DNA of 50,446 bases from assembly GCF_011772445.1 (NCBI RefSeq), contig NZ_WVZN01000036.1, positions 109,885 through 160,330 of the forward strand, given 5' to 3'. Positions 38,760 through 50,446 of the stretch are shown here, one piece after another. Made by a program: the position numbers and the translations under genes. The notes under the pieces were generated by a model. It was not told where the DNA came from, made no database searches, and saw only the letters and a program-made list of their open reading frames with translations. This DNA comes from Hydrogenophaga sp. (GTDB lineage: Bacteria > Pseudomonadota > Gammaproteobacteria > Burkholderiales > Burkholderiaceae_C). Position 1 is the first letter of the stretch; every line of letters starts with the position of its first letter.

Positions 38760-40144
38760 CGCGGCGTGCCTCGCATCGGCGGGACGGTGGGCAGGCGCAA
38801 CTCGGCCGCGCGCGCGTGCGCCTGCAGGCCCTCACCGTAGGCCAGCTCGGCGGCCACGGTGCCCAGGGCCTGCGCGCCCTGTTCACTCACCTCGATCAGG
38901 CTGCTGCGCTTCTGGAAGTCGTAGACGCCCAGCGGCGAGGAGAAGCGCGCGGTGCCGCCGGTGGGCAGCACGTGGTTGGGGCCGGCGCAGTAGTCGCCGA
39001 GGCTTTCGCTGGTGTAGGCACCCAGGAAGATGGCACCGGCGTGCTTGAGCCGCGGCTCCCAGCGGTGCGGCTCGGCACTGGACACCTCCAGGTGCTCGGG
39101 CGCGATGCGGTTGCTGATGGCACAGGCCTCGCCCATGTCGCGGGTGAGAATGAGCGCGCCGCGGTCGTTGAGGCTCTTGGCGATGATGGCCGCGCGCGGC
39201 ATGGTGGGCAGCAGGCGGTCGATGGCGGCCTGCACGGCGTCGATGTAGGCGGCGTCCGGGCACAGCAGGATGCTCTGCGCCAGCTCGTCGTGCTCGGCCT
39301 GGCTGAACAGGTCCATGGCCACCCAGTCGGCCGGCGTGCTGCCGTCGGCGAGCACCAGGATCTCGCTCGGGCCGGCGATCATGTCGATGCCCACGGTGCC
39401 GAACACGCGCTTCTTGGCGCTGGCCACGTAGGCGTTGCCGGGGCCGGTGATCTTGTCGACCTTGGGCACGGTGGCCGTGCCGTAGGCCAGCGCGGCCACG
39501 GCCTGGGCGCCGCCGATGGTGAAGGCGCGCGTGACGCCGGCCACGTAAGCCGCCGCCAGCACCAGCTCGTTGCGCTCGCCGCGCGTGTCGGTGCCACCGC
39601 CGTTGCCGCCCGTGGCCACACTGCCGCGCACGGGCGTGGGCACCACCATCACGATCTCGGGCACGCCGGCCACGTGCGCAGGCACAGCATTCATGATCAC
39701 GCTGGACGGGTAGGCCGCCTTGCCGCCCGGCACGTAGATGCCCACGCGGTCCAGCGGCGTGACCTTCTGGCCCAGCAGGGTGCCGTCCTCGTCGCGGTAG
39801 CTCCAGCTTTCGCCGTTGGCCTTCTTTTGCGCTTCGTGGTAGCGGCGCACGCGCGCGGTGGCGGCCTGCAGGGCCTCACGTTGCGCCGCAGGCAGGGCGT
39901 CGAAGGCGGCCTTGAAATCGGCCTGGGTGAGCTCGAGTTCGCCCACGCTGGCGGCCTGCAGGCCGTCGAAGCGCGCGGTGTATTCCAGCACCGCCGCATC
40001 GCCGCGCCGGTGCACGTCGGCCAGGATGTCGGCCACCCGCTGCTCGATCGCGTGGTCCGTCTCGCTCGACCAATGCAGGCGCTGCGCGAAGCGCGCCTCG
40101 AAATCGGGCTGGGCGGTCGACAGGCGAAGGGGCGAGGCGTTCAT
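38756..40144 (-). CDS. hisD: Histidinol dehydrogenase
   Basis: Final two oxidations of histidinol to histidine, zinc- and NAD-dependent. 462 residues, with [15 protein letters not shown], the [12 protein letters not shown] and [10 protein letters not shown] motifs, and the zinc ligands in SQAEHDE and [15 protein letters not shown]. It carries a Gly/Asn/Thr-rich insertion of roughly 20 residues ([18 protein letters not shown], about 170-190) absent from E. coli HisD. The start at 40144 overlaps the hisG stop by 4 nt; the far longer open frame is a hisG shadow. Confidence 0.97.
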   Translation of the reverse strand: MNASPLRLSTAQPDFEARFAQRLHWSSETDHAIEQRVADILADVHRRGDAAVLEYTARFDGLQAASVGELELTQADFKAAFDALPAAQREALQAATARVRRYHEAQKKANGESWSYRDEDGTLLGQKVTPLDRVGIYVPGGKAAYPSSVIMNAVPAHVAGVPEIVMVVPTPVRGSVATGGNGGGTDTRGERNELVLAAAYVAGVTRAFTIGGAQAVAALAYGTATVPKVDKITGPGNAYVASAKKRVFGTVGIDMIAGPSEILVLADGSTPADWVAMDLFSQAEHDELAQSILLCPDAAYIDAVQAAIDRLLPTMPRAAIIAKSLNDRGALILTRDMGEACAISNRIAPEHLEVSSAEPHRWEPRLKHAGAIFLGAYTSESLGDYCAGPNHVLPTGGTARFSSPLGVYDFQKRSSLIEVSEQGAQALGTVAAELAYGEGLQAHARAAELRLPTVPPMRGTPR

Positions 40145-40784
40145 GCGGGGGTGGAAACAATGGCGCCGGCGAAAGCGTCGATGAGCGGGCGCAGGCGCGC
40201 CTGTTTGAGTTTGAGGGCCGCCTGGTTGACCACCAGGCGCGAGCTGATGTCCATGATGCGCTCGACCTCGACGAGGTGGTTGGCCTTGAGCGTGTTCCCG
40301 GTGGACACGAGGTCCACGATGGCGTCGGCCAGGCCGGTGAGCGGCGCCAGTTCCATGCTGCCGTAGAGCTTGATCAGGTCCACGTGCACACCCTTGCCAG
40401 CAAAGAACTCGCGCGCGATGGTGGTGTACTTGGTGGCCACGCGCAAGCGCGAGCCCTGGCGCACGGCCGAGGCGTAGTCGAAGTCGGCGCGCACGGCCAC
40501 GCTGACGCGGCAGCGCGCGATGTTCAGGTCCAGCGGCTGGTACAAGCCCTGGCCGCCGTGTTCGATCAGCGTGTCCTTGCCGGTCACCCCAAGATCGGCG
40601 CCGCCGTTTTCCACGTAGGTGGGCACGTCGGTGGCGCGAACCAGCACCACGCGCACATCGGGCTGGTTGGTCGGCAGGATGAGCTTGCGCGATTTTTCGG
40701 GGTCCTCCAGCACCTCGATGCCGGCCGCGCGCAACAGCGGCAGGGTCTCGTCGAAGATGCGGCCTTTGGACAGGGCAAGCGTGA

Positions 40785-40788
<4 letters not shown>
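40141..40788 (-). CDS. hisG: ATP phosphoribosyltransferase, short form
   Basis: First committed step of histidine synthesis: ATP + PRPP to PR-ATP. 215 residues is the short HisG_S type, which lacks the C-terminal regulatory domain and needs HisZ for activity and feedback inhibition; hisZ is not in the window. The catalytic domain shows [23 protein letters not shown] and the PRPP loop [17 protein letters not shown]. It starts with GTG inside GTGA, overlapping the murA stop by 4 nt. Confidence 0.96.
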
Positions 40789-42065
<1,277 letters not shown>

Positions 42066-42069
42066 GGTG

Positions 42070-42315
42070 TCAGTTCTGTTCCGCCCATTCGGCGGGGGTC
42101 AGGGTCTGCATCGACAGGGCGTGCACCTCGTCGGTCTGCATGCGGTTGCCCAGCGTGGCATAGACAGCCTGGTGGCGCTGGATCAGGCGCTTGCCTTCGA
42201 AGGCCGGCGACACGATGACGGCGGACCAGTGGCGGCCATCGCCCGTCACCTCGATGTGTTCGCAGGCCAGGCCGGCGGCGATGAGGGATTGCAGTTGTTC
42301 GGCGGTCATGGACAT
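42070..42315 (-). CDS. ibaG: BolA-family protein IbaG
   Basis: An 81-residue BolA-fold protein; IbaG binds CGFS glutaredoxins with a shared [2Fe-2S] cluster and is linked to acid stress. The conserved His-containing segment [14 protein letters not shown] and the [14 protein letters not shown]-terminus are clear. Adjacency to murA is as in E. coli. The grxD product at 1712-2035 is a candidate partner. The ATG shares one base with the stop of the permease gene. Confidence 0.92.
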   Translation of the reverse strand: MSMTAEQLQSLIAAGLACEHIEVTGDGRHWSAVIVSPAFEGKRLIQRHQAVYATLGNRMQTDEVHALSMQTLTPAEWAEQN

Positions 42316-43070
42316 CAGTGGCGGACCTTGTAGCCGGTCTTGAGCAGGTGCAGCGCCAGCGCACTCACCGCCAGCAGCGCACCGCCCACCAGGCCCAGGC
42401 TGATCCATGGCGAGACGTCGCTCTGGCCGAAGAAGCCGTAGCGGAAGCCATCGATCATGTAGAAGAACGGATTGAGGTGGCTCACGCCCTGCCAGAACTC
42501 GGGCAGCGAATGGATGGAATAGAACACGCCCGACAGGAAGGTCATGGGCATGATGATGAAGTTCTGGAACGCGGCCATCTGGTCGAACTTCTCGGCCCAC
42601 AACCCGGCAATGAGCCCCAGCGCGCCCAACAGGGCCGCACCCAGCACGCCGAACACCAGGATCCACAGCGGCGCCACCAGGCTGGGCTGCGCGAACAGCC
42701 CGGCCACGATCAGCACACCCAGGCCCACCGCGAGGCCGCGCACGATGGACGAGCCCACGTAGGCCACGAACCAGGCGCGGTGCGACAGCGGCGTGAGCAG
42801 CAGGAACACCAGGTTGCCCATGATCTTGCTCTGGATGAGCGAGGAGCTGCTGTTGGCGAAGGCGTTCTGCAGCACGCTCATCATCACCAGGCCGGGCACG
42901 AGGAAGGCGGTGTAGCTCACATCGCCGTACACCTGGGCCCGGCCTTCGAGCACGTGAGCGAACACGGCCAGGTACAGCAGCGCGGTGATGACGGGCGCGG
43001 CCACGGTCTGGAAGCCCACCTTCCAGAAACGCAGCACCTCTTTGTAGAACAGGGTTTGCCAGCCGGTCAT
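42315..43070 (-). CDS. ABC-2 type transporter permease (YadH-like)
   Basis: A 251-residue inner-membrane permease with six hydrophobic segments and the ABC-2 signature near residues 170-230 (FQNFIIMPMTFLSGVFYSI, PEFWQGVSHLNPFFYMIDGFR). It resembles E. coli YadH. The substrate is unknown; the position between mla and murA suggests an envelope component (inference). Its ATG overlaps the ATPase gene stop by 4 nt, so the two form one exporter. Confidence 0.92.
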   Translation of the reverse strand: MTGWQTLFYKEVLRFWKVGFQTVAAPVITALLYLAVFAHVLEGRAQVYGDVSYTAFLVPGLVMMSVLQNAFANSSSSLIQSKIMGNLVFLLLTPLSHRAWFVAYVGSSIVRGLAVGLGVLIVAGLFAQPSLVAPLWILVFGVLGAALLGALGLIAGLWAEKFDQMAAFQNFIIMPMTFLSGVFYSIHSLPEFWQGVSHLNPFFYMIDGFRYGFFGQSDVSPWISLGLVGGALLAVSALALHLLKTGYKVRH

Positions 43071-44014
43071 ACCGACACCTTCGCGGAAGGGGTAGAGGGC
43101 ACCACCGGCGCGCCGCTGCCCGTGAGATCGAGGAACACGTCCTCCAGATCGGCCTTGCGGACCTCGATGTCCTCCGGCATCACGCCGGCCTCGCGCAGGC
43201 GCGAGAGCACGTGCTCCACCGCGTGAGCGTCGAGCGCAGGCAACTGCACCACGCGGCCGGTGATGCGCGCCTGCGCGGCGATGTCGGCCGGCAAGGGCGT
43301 GTCGGTCTTGAAGCGCAGCACGTTGGCGGCTGCGCGAGCCAGCAGGGCCGAGGTGGATTCGAGTGCGACCACCTGCCCCAGCTTGAGCATGGCGATGCGG
43401 CTGCACAGGGCCTCGGCTTCCTCCAGGTAGTGGGTGGTGAGCAGCACCGTGCTGCCCAGGCGCTTGTTGAGGCCCGAGACGAACTGCCACAGGGTCTGGC
43501 GCAGTTCCACGTCGACGCCGGCGGTGGGCTCGTCGAGCACGATGACCGGCGGCTTGTGCACCAGGGCCTGGGCGATCAACACACGCCGCTTCATGCCGCC
43601 CGAGAGCTGGCGCATGTTGGCCGTGGCCTTGTCGGCCAGCCCCAGGCCGGTGAGCAGCTCGTCGATCCAGTCGTCGTTGCGGCGGATGCCGAAGTAACCC
43701 GACTGGATGCGCAGCGCCTCGCGCACGTTGAAGAAGGGGTCGAACACCAGTTCCTGGGGCACCACGCCCAACTGGCGGCGCGCGGCCTGGTAGTCGGCTT
43801 GCACGTCGTGGCCGTGCACCGTGATGCGGCCCTCGGTGGCGCGCGCCAGGCCGGCCAGGATGCTGATGAGCGTGGTCTTGCCCGCCCCGTTCGGTCCGAG
43901 CAGGCCGAAAAATTCACCCGGTTCGATGTCGAAACTGACCGAACGCAGGGCGTGGAGGTCGCCACGCGAGGTGGCGTAGGTCTTGGAGACGTTCTGGAAT
44001 GAGACGGCTGGCAT
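43067..44014 (-). CDS. ABC transporter ATP-binding protein (YadG-like)
   Basis: A 315-residue ATPase with Walker A GPNGAGKT (residues 40-47), Q-loop VVPQE, signature LSGGMKRR, Walker B VIVLDEPTAG and H-loop TTHYLEEAE. A C-terminal extension (about 230-315) as in drug/polysaccharide exporter ATPases follows. The ATG at 44014 (MPAVSFQNVSKTY) is preferred over a GTG four codons upstream. It starts 115 nt after mlaB; that gap has an imperfect GC hairpin (44091-44115) without T-run. Confidence 0.94.
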   Translation of the reverse strand: MPAVSFQNVSKTYATSRGDLHALRSVSFDIEPGEFFGLLGPNGAGKTTLISILAGLARATEGRITVHGHDVQADYQAARRQLGVVPQELVFDPFFNVREALRIQSGYFGIRRNDDWIDELLTGLGLADKATANMRQLSGGMKRRVLIAQALVHKPPVIVLDEPTAGVDVELRQTLWQFVSGLNKRLGSTVLLTTHYLEEAEALCSRIAMLKLGQVVALESTSALLARAAANVLRFKTDTPLPADIAAQARITGRVVQLPALDAHAVEHVLSRLREAGVMPEDIEVRKADLEDVFLDLTGSGAPVVPSTPSAKVSV

Positions 44015-44129
44015 GCGCAGCAACACCCTGGACTGCGCCGCTCACTCGGGACATCCGGGGCGGGCAGGGAACCGGGGATTCTACGGCTGGCCCCTCGCCC
44101 CCGCTGGCGAAGGGGCGTCCCACGCGGGC

Positions 44130-44402
44130 TCAGGCCGGCAGCAATTCCTGCACGCCATAAGCGGCCACCAACTCCCGCAGGCGCGGCGGCCAGTTCGTCA
44201 CGTTCAGGGCGCGTCCGGCGCGCTGCGCGTCGCGCCGCAACTCGAGCAGCAGGGCCACGGCGGAGGAATCGAAGCTGCTCAGCCCCCCGGCGTCGACTGT
44301 GAAATCGCCCGCCGGCTGCGCCGCCAGCGCCCGCCGCAGGCTTTGCAGCGTGTCGGGCGCCTCGGACGTGGTGAGCCGCGCGGGCAGCCGGGCCTCGCTC
44401 AT
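44130..44402 (-). CDS. mlaB: STAS-domain protein MlaB
   Basis: A 90-residue STAS protein, the cytoplasmic regulator of the MlaFEDB phospholipid transporter. The conserved Ser of the STAS loop appears in GGLSSFDSSAVALLLE. Length and position after mlaC match. Its ATG shares one base with the mlaC stop. Confidence 0.9.
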   Translation of the reverse strand: MSEARLPARLTTSEAPDTLQSLRRALAAQPAGDFTVDAGGLSSFDSSAVALLLELRRDAQRAGRALNVTNWPPRLRELVAAYGVQELLPA

Positions 44403-45034
44403 CAGTTGGTCTTGGCGGTGCCGCCGCCGCTCTTGTTGCGCTGGGCCAGGGAGTCGATCAGGCCGTCGATGCCCTTGGCGTTGATTTCCTGCGCAAACTG
44501 GGTGCGGTAGGTTTCCACCAGCCACAGGCCCAGCACGTTGAGGTCGTAGATCTTCCAGCTGTCGTTGGACTTTTCCATGCGGTAGTCGAGCTGGATCGGC
44601 TCGCCGCGGCCGCGCACCTCGGAGCGCACCACCACCTCGGTGTCGGTGGGCTGCATGCGCAGGGGCTTGAAGCTCAGGGTCTGGTCGCGCACTTCGCTCA
44701 GGGCGCCGGAGTAGGTACGCACCAGCATGGCCTTGAATTCGGCCTGCAGGCGCTGTTGCTGCTCGGGCGTGGCCTGGCGCCAGTGGCGGCCCACGGCGGA
44801 GGACGTCATGCGGGTGAAGTTCACGTTGGGCATGATCTTCTCGTCCACCACGGCCATGATGCGGTCGATGTTGCCGGCCTTGATCGCCGGGTCGGCCTTG
44901 ATCAGCTCCAGCACCTCGGTGGACAGGCGCTTGACCATGGCGTCGGGGGCCTCGGCGGCGCTGGCGGGCAGGGTGAAGGCGGTCAGGGCCAGGGCGACGC
45001 CGGCCAGCCAGGAACGTCGGTGCAATTGGTTCAT
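44402..45034 (-). CDS. mlaC: Periplasmic phospholipid-binding protein MlaC
   Basis: A 210-residue soluble carrier shuttling phospholipids between MlaA at the outer membrane and MlaFEDB. Signal peptide MNQLHRRSW.. ending around PASAAEA (residue 27), then a Ttg2/MlaC domain (FTRMTSSAVGRHWRQATPEQ, YRMEKSNDSWKIYDL). AAAGGA lies 8 nt before the ATG. It follows mlaA after 125 nt, which hold no gene. Confidence 0.95.
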   Translation of the reverse strand: MNQLHRRSWLAGVALALTAFTLPASAAEAPDAMVKRLSTEVLELIKADPAIKAGNIDRIMAVVDEKIMPNVNFTRMTSSAVGRHWRQATPEQQQRLQAEFKAMLVRTYSGALSEVRDQTLSFKPLRMQPTDTEVVVRSEVRGRGEPIQLDYRMEKSNDSWKIYDLNVLGLWLVETYRTQFAQEINAKGIDGLIDSLAQRNKSGGGTAKTN

Positions 45035-45159
45035 GTGTGAGTCCTTTCCAGGGCTCTTGGCCCGTGTGACGGCATTGTGGCGGTCCGAGGTGCGGCGAAT
45101 GTGACCGGTTCCCCGCCGATGGTGACGAGGCGTATCAGCAGCGAGCGCCCACTATCGGT

Positions 45160-45894
45160 TCACTCCGCGTCGTCTCCGTCGCCCAGGCCGATGCCCTTGT
45201 CGATCATGTCGTCGATCTGGCGTTGGCGGCGGCCCAGGTAGAAGTCGCGCATGAGGCCGTAGGGATCGAGTGCGGCGTCGTCGAAGATCTGGCCGGCGCG
45301 CAGCAGACCGGCGCGCGTGTCCACCACGCGCAGGGCGTAGAGCGAGTTGCGGCTGGGCACGTGGTCCACGTGGCCCACCGGGTCGGCGGCGCTGTCGGCC
45401 ACCAGGCCGCCGGTGTCGCGCACCGTGGACGGACCGAAAAACGGCAGCACCAGGTAGGCGCCCGAGGGCACACCCCAGCGGCCCAGGGTCTGGCCGAAGT
45501 CGATGCGGGTGCGCTGAATGCCGGCCTCGCTGGCAATGTCGAGCAGGCCACCAAAGCCCAGCACGGTGTTGACGCTGAAGCGCAGCAGGTTGTCCGCCGT
45601 TTCGCGCGGGCGCAGCTGCAGGCCGGCGTTGACGGCGGACCACAGGTCGCCCAGGTTGCCGAAGAAGTTGTTGACGCCCGTGCGCACCGGGCTGGGCGTG
45701 ACGTCGACGTAGGCCGTGGCCACGGGCTTGAGCACCGCGCGGTCCACCGCGTCGTTGAAGCGGTACACGCCGCGGTTCAAGGGCTCCAGCGGGTCCTTGG
45801 GGTTGGCGTCGGGGCCGGTGGCACAGCCGGCCAGCAGCACCAGGGCCGCGGTCGCCGCCAACGCGGGACGGAAGACGAATCGTGGGGTGGTCAT
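45160..45894 (-). CDS. mlaA: Outer-membrane lipoprotein MlaA (VacJ)
   Basis: A 244-residue lipoprotein that removes phospholipids from the outer leaflet of the outer membrane with porins. Lipobox LLAGC with acylated Cys near residue 24. The MlaA domain has DPLEPLNRGVYRFNDAVDR, a glycine-rich channel region and YLVLPFFGPSTVRDTGG. Here it is inside the mla operon, between mlaD and mlaC; in E. coli it is unlinked. Confidence 0.96.
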   Translation of the reverse strand: MTTPRFVFRPALAATAALVLLAGCATGPDANPKDPLEPLNRGVYRFNDAVDRAVLKPVATAYVDVTPSPVRTGVNNFFGNLGDLWSAVNAGLQLRPRETADNLLRFSVNTVLGFGGLLDIASEAGIQRTRIDFGQTLGRWGVPSGAYLVLPFFGPSTVRDTGGLVADSAADPVGHVDHVPSRNSLYALRVVDTRAGLLRAGQIFDDAALDPYGLMRDFYLGRRQRQIDDMIDKGIGLGDGDDAE

Positions 45895-45920
45895 TCGTTG
45901 AACTCCCTGGGGATCGGGGC

Positions 45921-46409
45921 TTATTCGGTGCCCGCTTCGGGTTTCTTCTCGGCGCTGTCGGCCGCGCGGCTGAACAGGAACTGGCCGATCAGGTTTTCCA
46001 GCACCAGGGCCGACTGCGTCTGGGTCACCAGCGCGCCATCGGCCAGGTTTTCCGGGTCGCCGCCCGGCTCGATGCCCACATACTGCTCGCCGAGCAGCCC
46101 GCTGGTGAGGATCTTCATGGAGCTGTCACGCGGGAAGGCGTAGCGCTTTTCCAGCGTGAGTGCGACGCTGGCCTGGAAGGTCTTGTCGTCGAAACCGATG
46201 TTCTCGACCCGGCCCACCACCACGCCCGCCGAGCGCACCGCGGCGCCGGCCTTGAGGCCGCCGGCGTTGTCGAAGCGCGCGGTGACGCGGTAGGTGGGCT
46301 CGAAGCTGAGCTGCAGCAGGTTGGCCGACTGCAGTGCGAGGAACAGGATGGCCGCGCCGCCGATGAGCACGAACAGGCCAACCCAGAAGTCGTTTTTGGA
46401 TGAGGTCAT
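45921..46409 (-). CDS. mlaD: MCE-domain protein MlaD
   Basis: A 162-residue membrane-anchored MCE protein forming the periplasmic hexameric ring of MlaFEDB. One N-terminal membrane helix (about 7-26), then the MCE domain (YRVTARFDNAGGLKAGAAVR) and the hydrophobic C-terminal segment (LVLENLIGQFLF) that lines the lipid pore. It follows mlaE by 20 nt. Confidence 0.96.
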   Translation of the reverse strand: MTSSKNDFWVGLFVLIGGAAILFLALQSANLLQLSFEPTYRVTARFDNAGGLKAGAAVRSAGVVVGRVENIGFDDKTFQASVALTLEKRYAFPRDSSMKILTSGLLGEQYVGIEPGGDPENLADGALVTQTQSALVLENLIGQFLFSRAADSAEKKPEAGTE

Positions 46410-46429
46410 GGTGGTTCTCCGATGGGCCC

Positions 46430-47215
46430 TCAGATGCTGAACATCATGGCGGTGAGCACGAAGTCGAGGCCCAGCACGGTGAGCGAGGCCATCACCACCG
46501 TGCGGGTGGTGGCGCGCGAAACACCTTCGGGCGTGGGCTGGGCCAGGTAGCCCTGCAGCAGGGCGATGAAGGTGACGGCGAAACCGAAGACGGCGCTCTT
46601 GATGATGCCGTTGCCGACGTCGGCCCAGACATCGACGCCGCCCTGCATCTGGCTCCAGAAGGCGCCGCCGTCGAGCCCGATGAGGCCGACGCCGACCACC
46701 CAGCCGCCGATGACGCCGACCGCGCTGAACACGGCCGCCAGCAGGGGCATCGCGATGACGCCGGCCCAGAAGCGCGGCGCGAGCACGCGGCGCACCGGGT
46801 CAACGGCCATCATCTCCATGGCGCTGAGCTGCTCGCCGGCCTTCATGAGGCCGATTTCGGCGGTGAGCGAGGTGCCTGCGCGGCCAGCGAACAGCAGCGC
46901 GCTGACCACGGGGCCGAGCTCGCGCACCAGCGACAGGGCCACCAGCAGGCCCAGGGCCTCGGTGGCGCCGTAGATGCGCAGCGTGTAGTAGCCCTGCAGG
47001 CCAAGCACAAAGCCCACGAACAGGCCCGAGACGCCGATGATGGACAGCGAGTGGTTGCCCAGGAAGTGGATCTGGTCGCGCACCAGGCCGAATCGGCGCA
47101 GCGCCACGCCGCCCAGGGCCAGCAGGCGCAGGAACAGGCGCGCGCCGTAGCCCAGCGCGCTGAGGTGCTGCCGCACGGCGCGGCCCACGATGGCGGGGTG
47201 CAGGGCCTTGAGCAT
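46430..47215 (-). CDS. mlaE: Phospholipid ABC transporter permease MlaE
   Basis: A 261-residue permease with five or six hydrophobic segments and the MlaE/Ttg2B signature ([22 protein letters not shown], then MEMMAVDP). Partner of MlaF and MlaD. Its ATG shares one base with the mlaF stop (TGATG). Confidence 0.97.
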   Translation of the reverse strand: MLKALHPAIVGRAVRQHLSALGYGARLFLRLLALGGVALRRFGLVRDQIHFLGNHSLSIIGVSGLFVGFVLGLQGYYTLRIYGATEALGLLVALSLVRELGPVVSALLFAGRAGTSLTAEIGLMKAGEQLSAMEMMAVDPVRRVLAPRFWAGVIAMPLLAAVFSAVGVIGGWVVGVGLIGLDGGAFWSQMQGGVDVWADVGNGIIKSAVFGFAVTFIALLQGYLAQPTPEGVSRATTRTVVMASLTVLGLDFVLTAMMFSI

Positions 47216-48030
47216 CAGGCGGCTCCCTTGCCGAAGTCCTCGGCCAGCGAGGGTGCGGGGTGGTGGAACTGCACCGGGCCGTCGGGCCGCGCATTGACGA
47301 ACTGCGCCACCAGTGGGTCGGTGCTGTGGCGCACTTCGTCGGGCGTGCCCTGCGCGGCGATCTTGCCGTTGGCCAGCACGATCACCTGGTCGGCGATGCC
47401 GAAGGTCTCGTCCAGGTCGTGCGAGACCACGATGCTGGTGAGGCCGAGGGCGCCGTTGAGTTCGCGGATGAGCCGCGCGGCGGTGCCGAGCGAGATCGGG
47501 TCGAGGCCGGCAAAGGGCTCGTCGTACATGACGAGCTCGGGGTCGAGCGCGATGGCACGTGCCAGCGCCACGCGCCGCGCCATGCCCCCCGAGAGCTCGC
47601 TGGGCATCAGGTTGCGCGCGCCACGCAGGCCCACGGCGTTGAGCTTGAGCAGCACGATGTCGCGCACCAGGGCCTCGGGCAGCTTCGTGTGCTCGCGCAG
47701 CGGGAAGGCCACGTTGTCGAACACGCTCATGTCGGTGAACAGCGCACCAAACTGGAACAGCATGCCCATGCGGCGGCGCGCGGCGTAGAGCGCTCGCTGG
47801 TCCATGGCGGTGACGTCGGCGCCGTCGAACAGGGTCTGGCCGCGCTGGGCGCGGATCTGGCCACCGATGAGGCGCAGCACCGTGGTCTTGCCGCCGCCCG
47901 AGGCGCCCATGAGCGCCGTGACCTTGCCGCGCGGCACGGTCAGCGAGATGTTGTCGAGGATCACCCGCGGGCCGTAGCCGAAGGTGAGACCGCGCAGTTC
48001 AACGAGGGGGGTGGAAGGGCTGGTGCTCAT
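47215..48030 (-). CDS. mlaF: Phospholipid ABC transporter ATPase MlaF
   Basis: A 271-residue ATPase with Walker A GASGGGKT (residues 42-49), signature ELSGGMARR, Walker [13 protein letters not shown] and H-loop SHDLDE. Energises phospholipid transport by MlaFEDB. It is the first mla gene. The ATG at 48030 has no Shine-Dalgarno sequence and lies 5 nt after a hairpin with a T-tract; another in-frame ATG (48048) sits in the hairpin loop. Confidence 0.96.
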   Translation of the reverse strand: MSTSPSTPLVELRGLTFGYGPRVILDNISLTVPRGKVTALMGASGGGKTTVLRLIGGQIRAQRGQTLFDGADVTAMDQRALYAARRRMGMLFQFGALFTDMSVFDNVAFPLREHTKLPEALVRDIVLLKLNAVGLRGARNLMPSELSGGMARRVALARAIALDPELVMYDEPFAGLDPISLGTAARLIRELNGALGLTSIVVSHDLDETFGIADQVIVLANGKIAAQGTPDEVRHSTDPLVAQFVNARPDGPVQFHHPAPSLAEDFGKGAA

Positions 48031-48035
48031 CAAGC

Positions 48036-48057
48036 AAAAGCCGGGCATGAACCCGGC
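48036..48057 (-). terminator. Hairpin plus TTTT immediately before mlaF
   Basis: Minus strand: 6-bp all-GC stem GCCGGG/CCCGGC with loop TTCATG, then TTTT. The T-tract ends 5 nt before the mlaF ATG. It may terminate gltBD about 70 nt after the gltD stop, or attenuate mlaF. Confidence 0.55.
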
Positions 48058-48125
48058 CGCCGCATGATACGGGATCCCGACTTACCGGGCTCCCGTCGCA
48101 CCCTTACGTTTTGGTAATCGAGTGT

Positions 48126-49592
<1,467 letters not shown>

Positions 49593-49631
49593 GGTGCTGT
49601 CCTGTGATTTCGTGGGGCTTTGTTCGTGGGC

Positions 49632-50446
<815 letters not shown>

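Overview
The window is a stretch of conserved chromosomal core genome from a high-GC betaproteobacterium. Gene content and order (petABC next to sspAB, pilBCD-coaE-zapD-yacG, an mla-murA-his-tat supercluster, proS-rppH-proB-obgE-rpmA-rplU-ispB) point to Burkholderiales. The protein sequences and one intergenic repeat look like Comamonadaceae (Acidovorax/Hydrogenophaga/Rhodoferax-like); the genus is an inference. I see no insertion sequence, prophage, integrase, CRISPR array or toxin/defence island. No gene-free gap exceeds 300 bases; the longest (9823-10060) holds two divergent promoters.

Layout, left part. Positions 1-3210 (+): 3' part of prfA, prmC, the glutaredoxin gene grxD with a terminator, then a stand-alone AAA+ ATPase behind a sigma-54-like element. 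Positions 3217-5585 (-): proS and a lytic transglycosylase. Positions 5753-6915 (+): rppH and a CNP1-like secreted protein. Positions 6922-9822 (-): rplU-rpmA-obgE-proB. Positions 10061-16767 (+): ispB, tRNA-Pro(CGG), pilB-pilC-pilD-coaE-zapD-yacG (type IV pilus assembly, coenzyme A, cell division, gyrase inhibition).

Middle part. Positions 16781-23284 (-): an M23 endopeptidase, secA, argJ, a DUF815 ATPase and a MutT-like hydrolase. Position 23350 (+): a DUF721/DciA-like gene. Positions 23687-27855 (-): the cytochrome bc1 operon petABC, the stringent starvation genes sspA-sspB and tRNA-Thr(TGT). Position 28017 (+): mscL. Positions 28447-30233 (-): a NIF3-like gene and pdxA. Position 30327 (+): a DegS-like periplasmic protease.

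Right part. From 31504 to the right edge every gene is on the minus strand: gltB (partial)-gltD; mlaF-E-D-A-C-B (retrograde phospholipid transport); a two-gene ABC-2 exporter; ibaG; murA; hisG-D-C-B-H-A-F-I-E (the histidine pathway apart from hisZ and the histidinol-phosphate phosphatase); a small membrane protein; a HIT hydrolase; and tatA-B-C. Many junctions overlap by 1 or 4 nt, indicating translational coupling. Envelope maintenance, peptidoglycan precursor synthesis, histidine synthesis and Tat export are therefore physically chained.

I did not find a clearly undescribed biological system. The leads most worth checking are regulatory: a sigma-54-like promoter in front of the AAA+ ATPase, terminator-like hairpins placed directly before sspA, mlaF and obgE, and a large palindrome at a possible tatA promoter. 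Next come the uncharacterised genes: the AAA+ ATPase, the DUF815 ATPase, the ABC-2 exporter between mla and murA, and the DUF721 gene.
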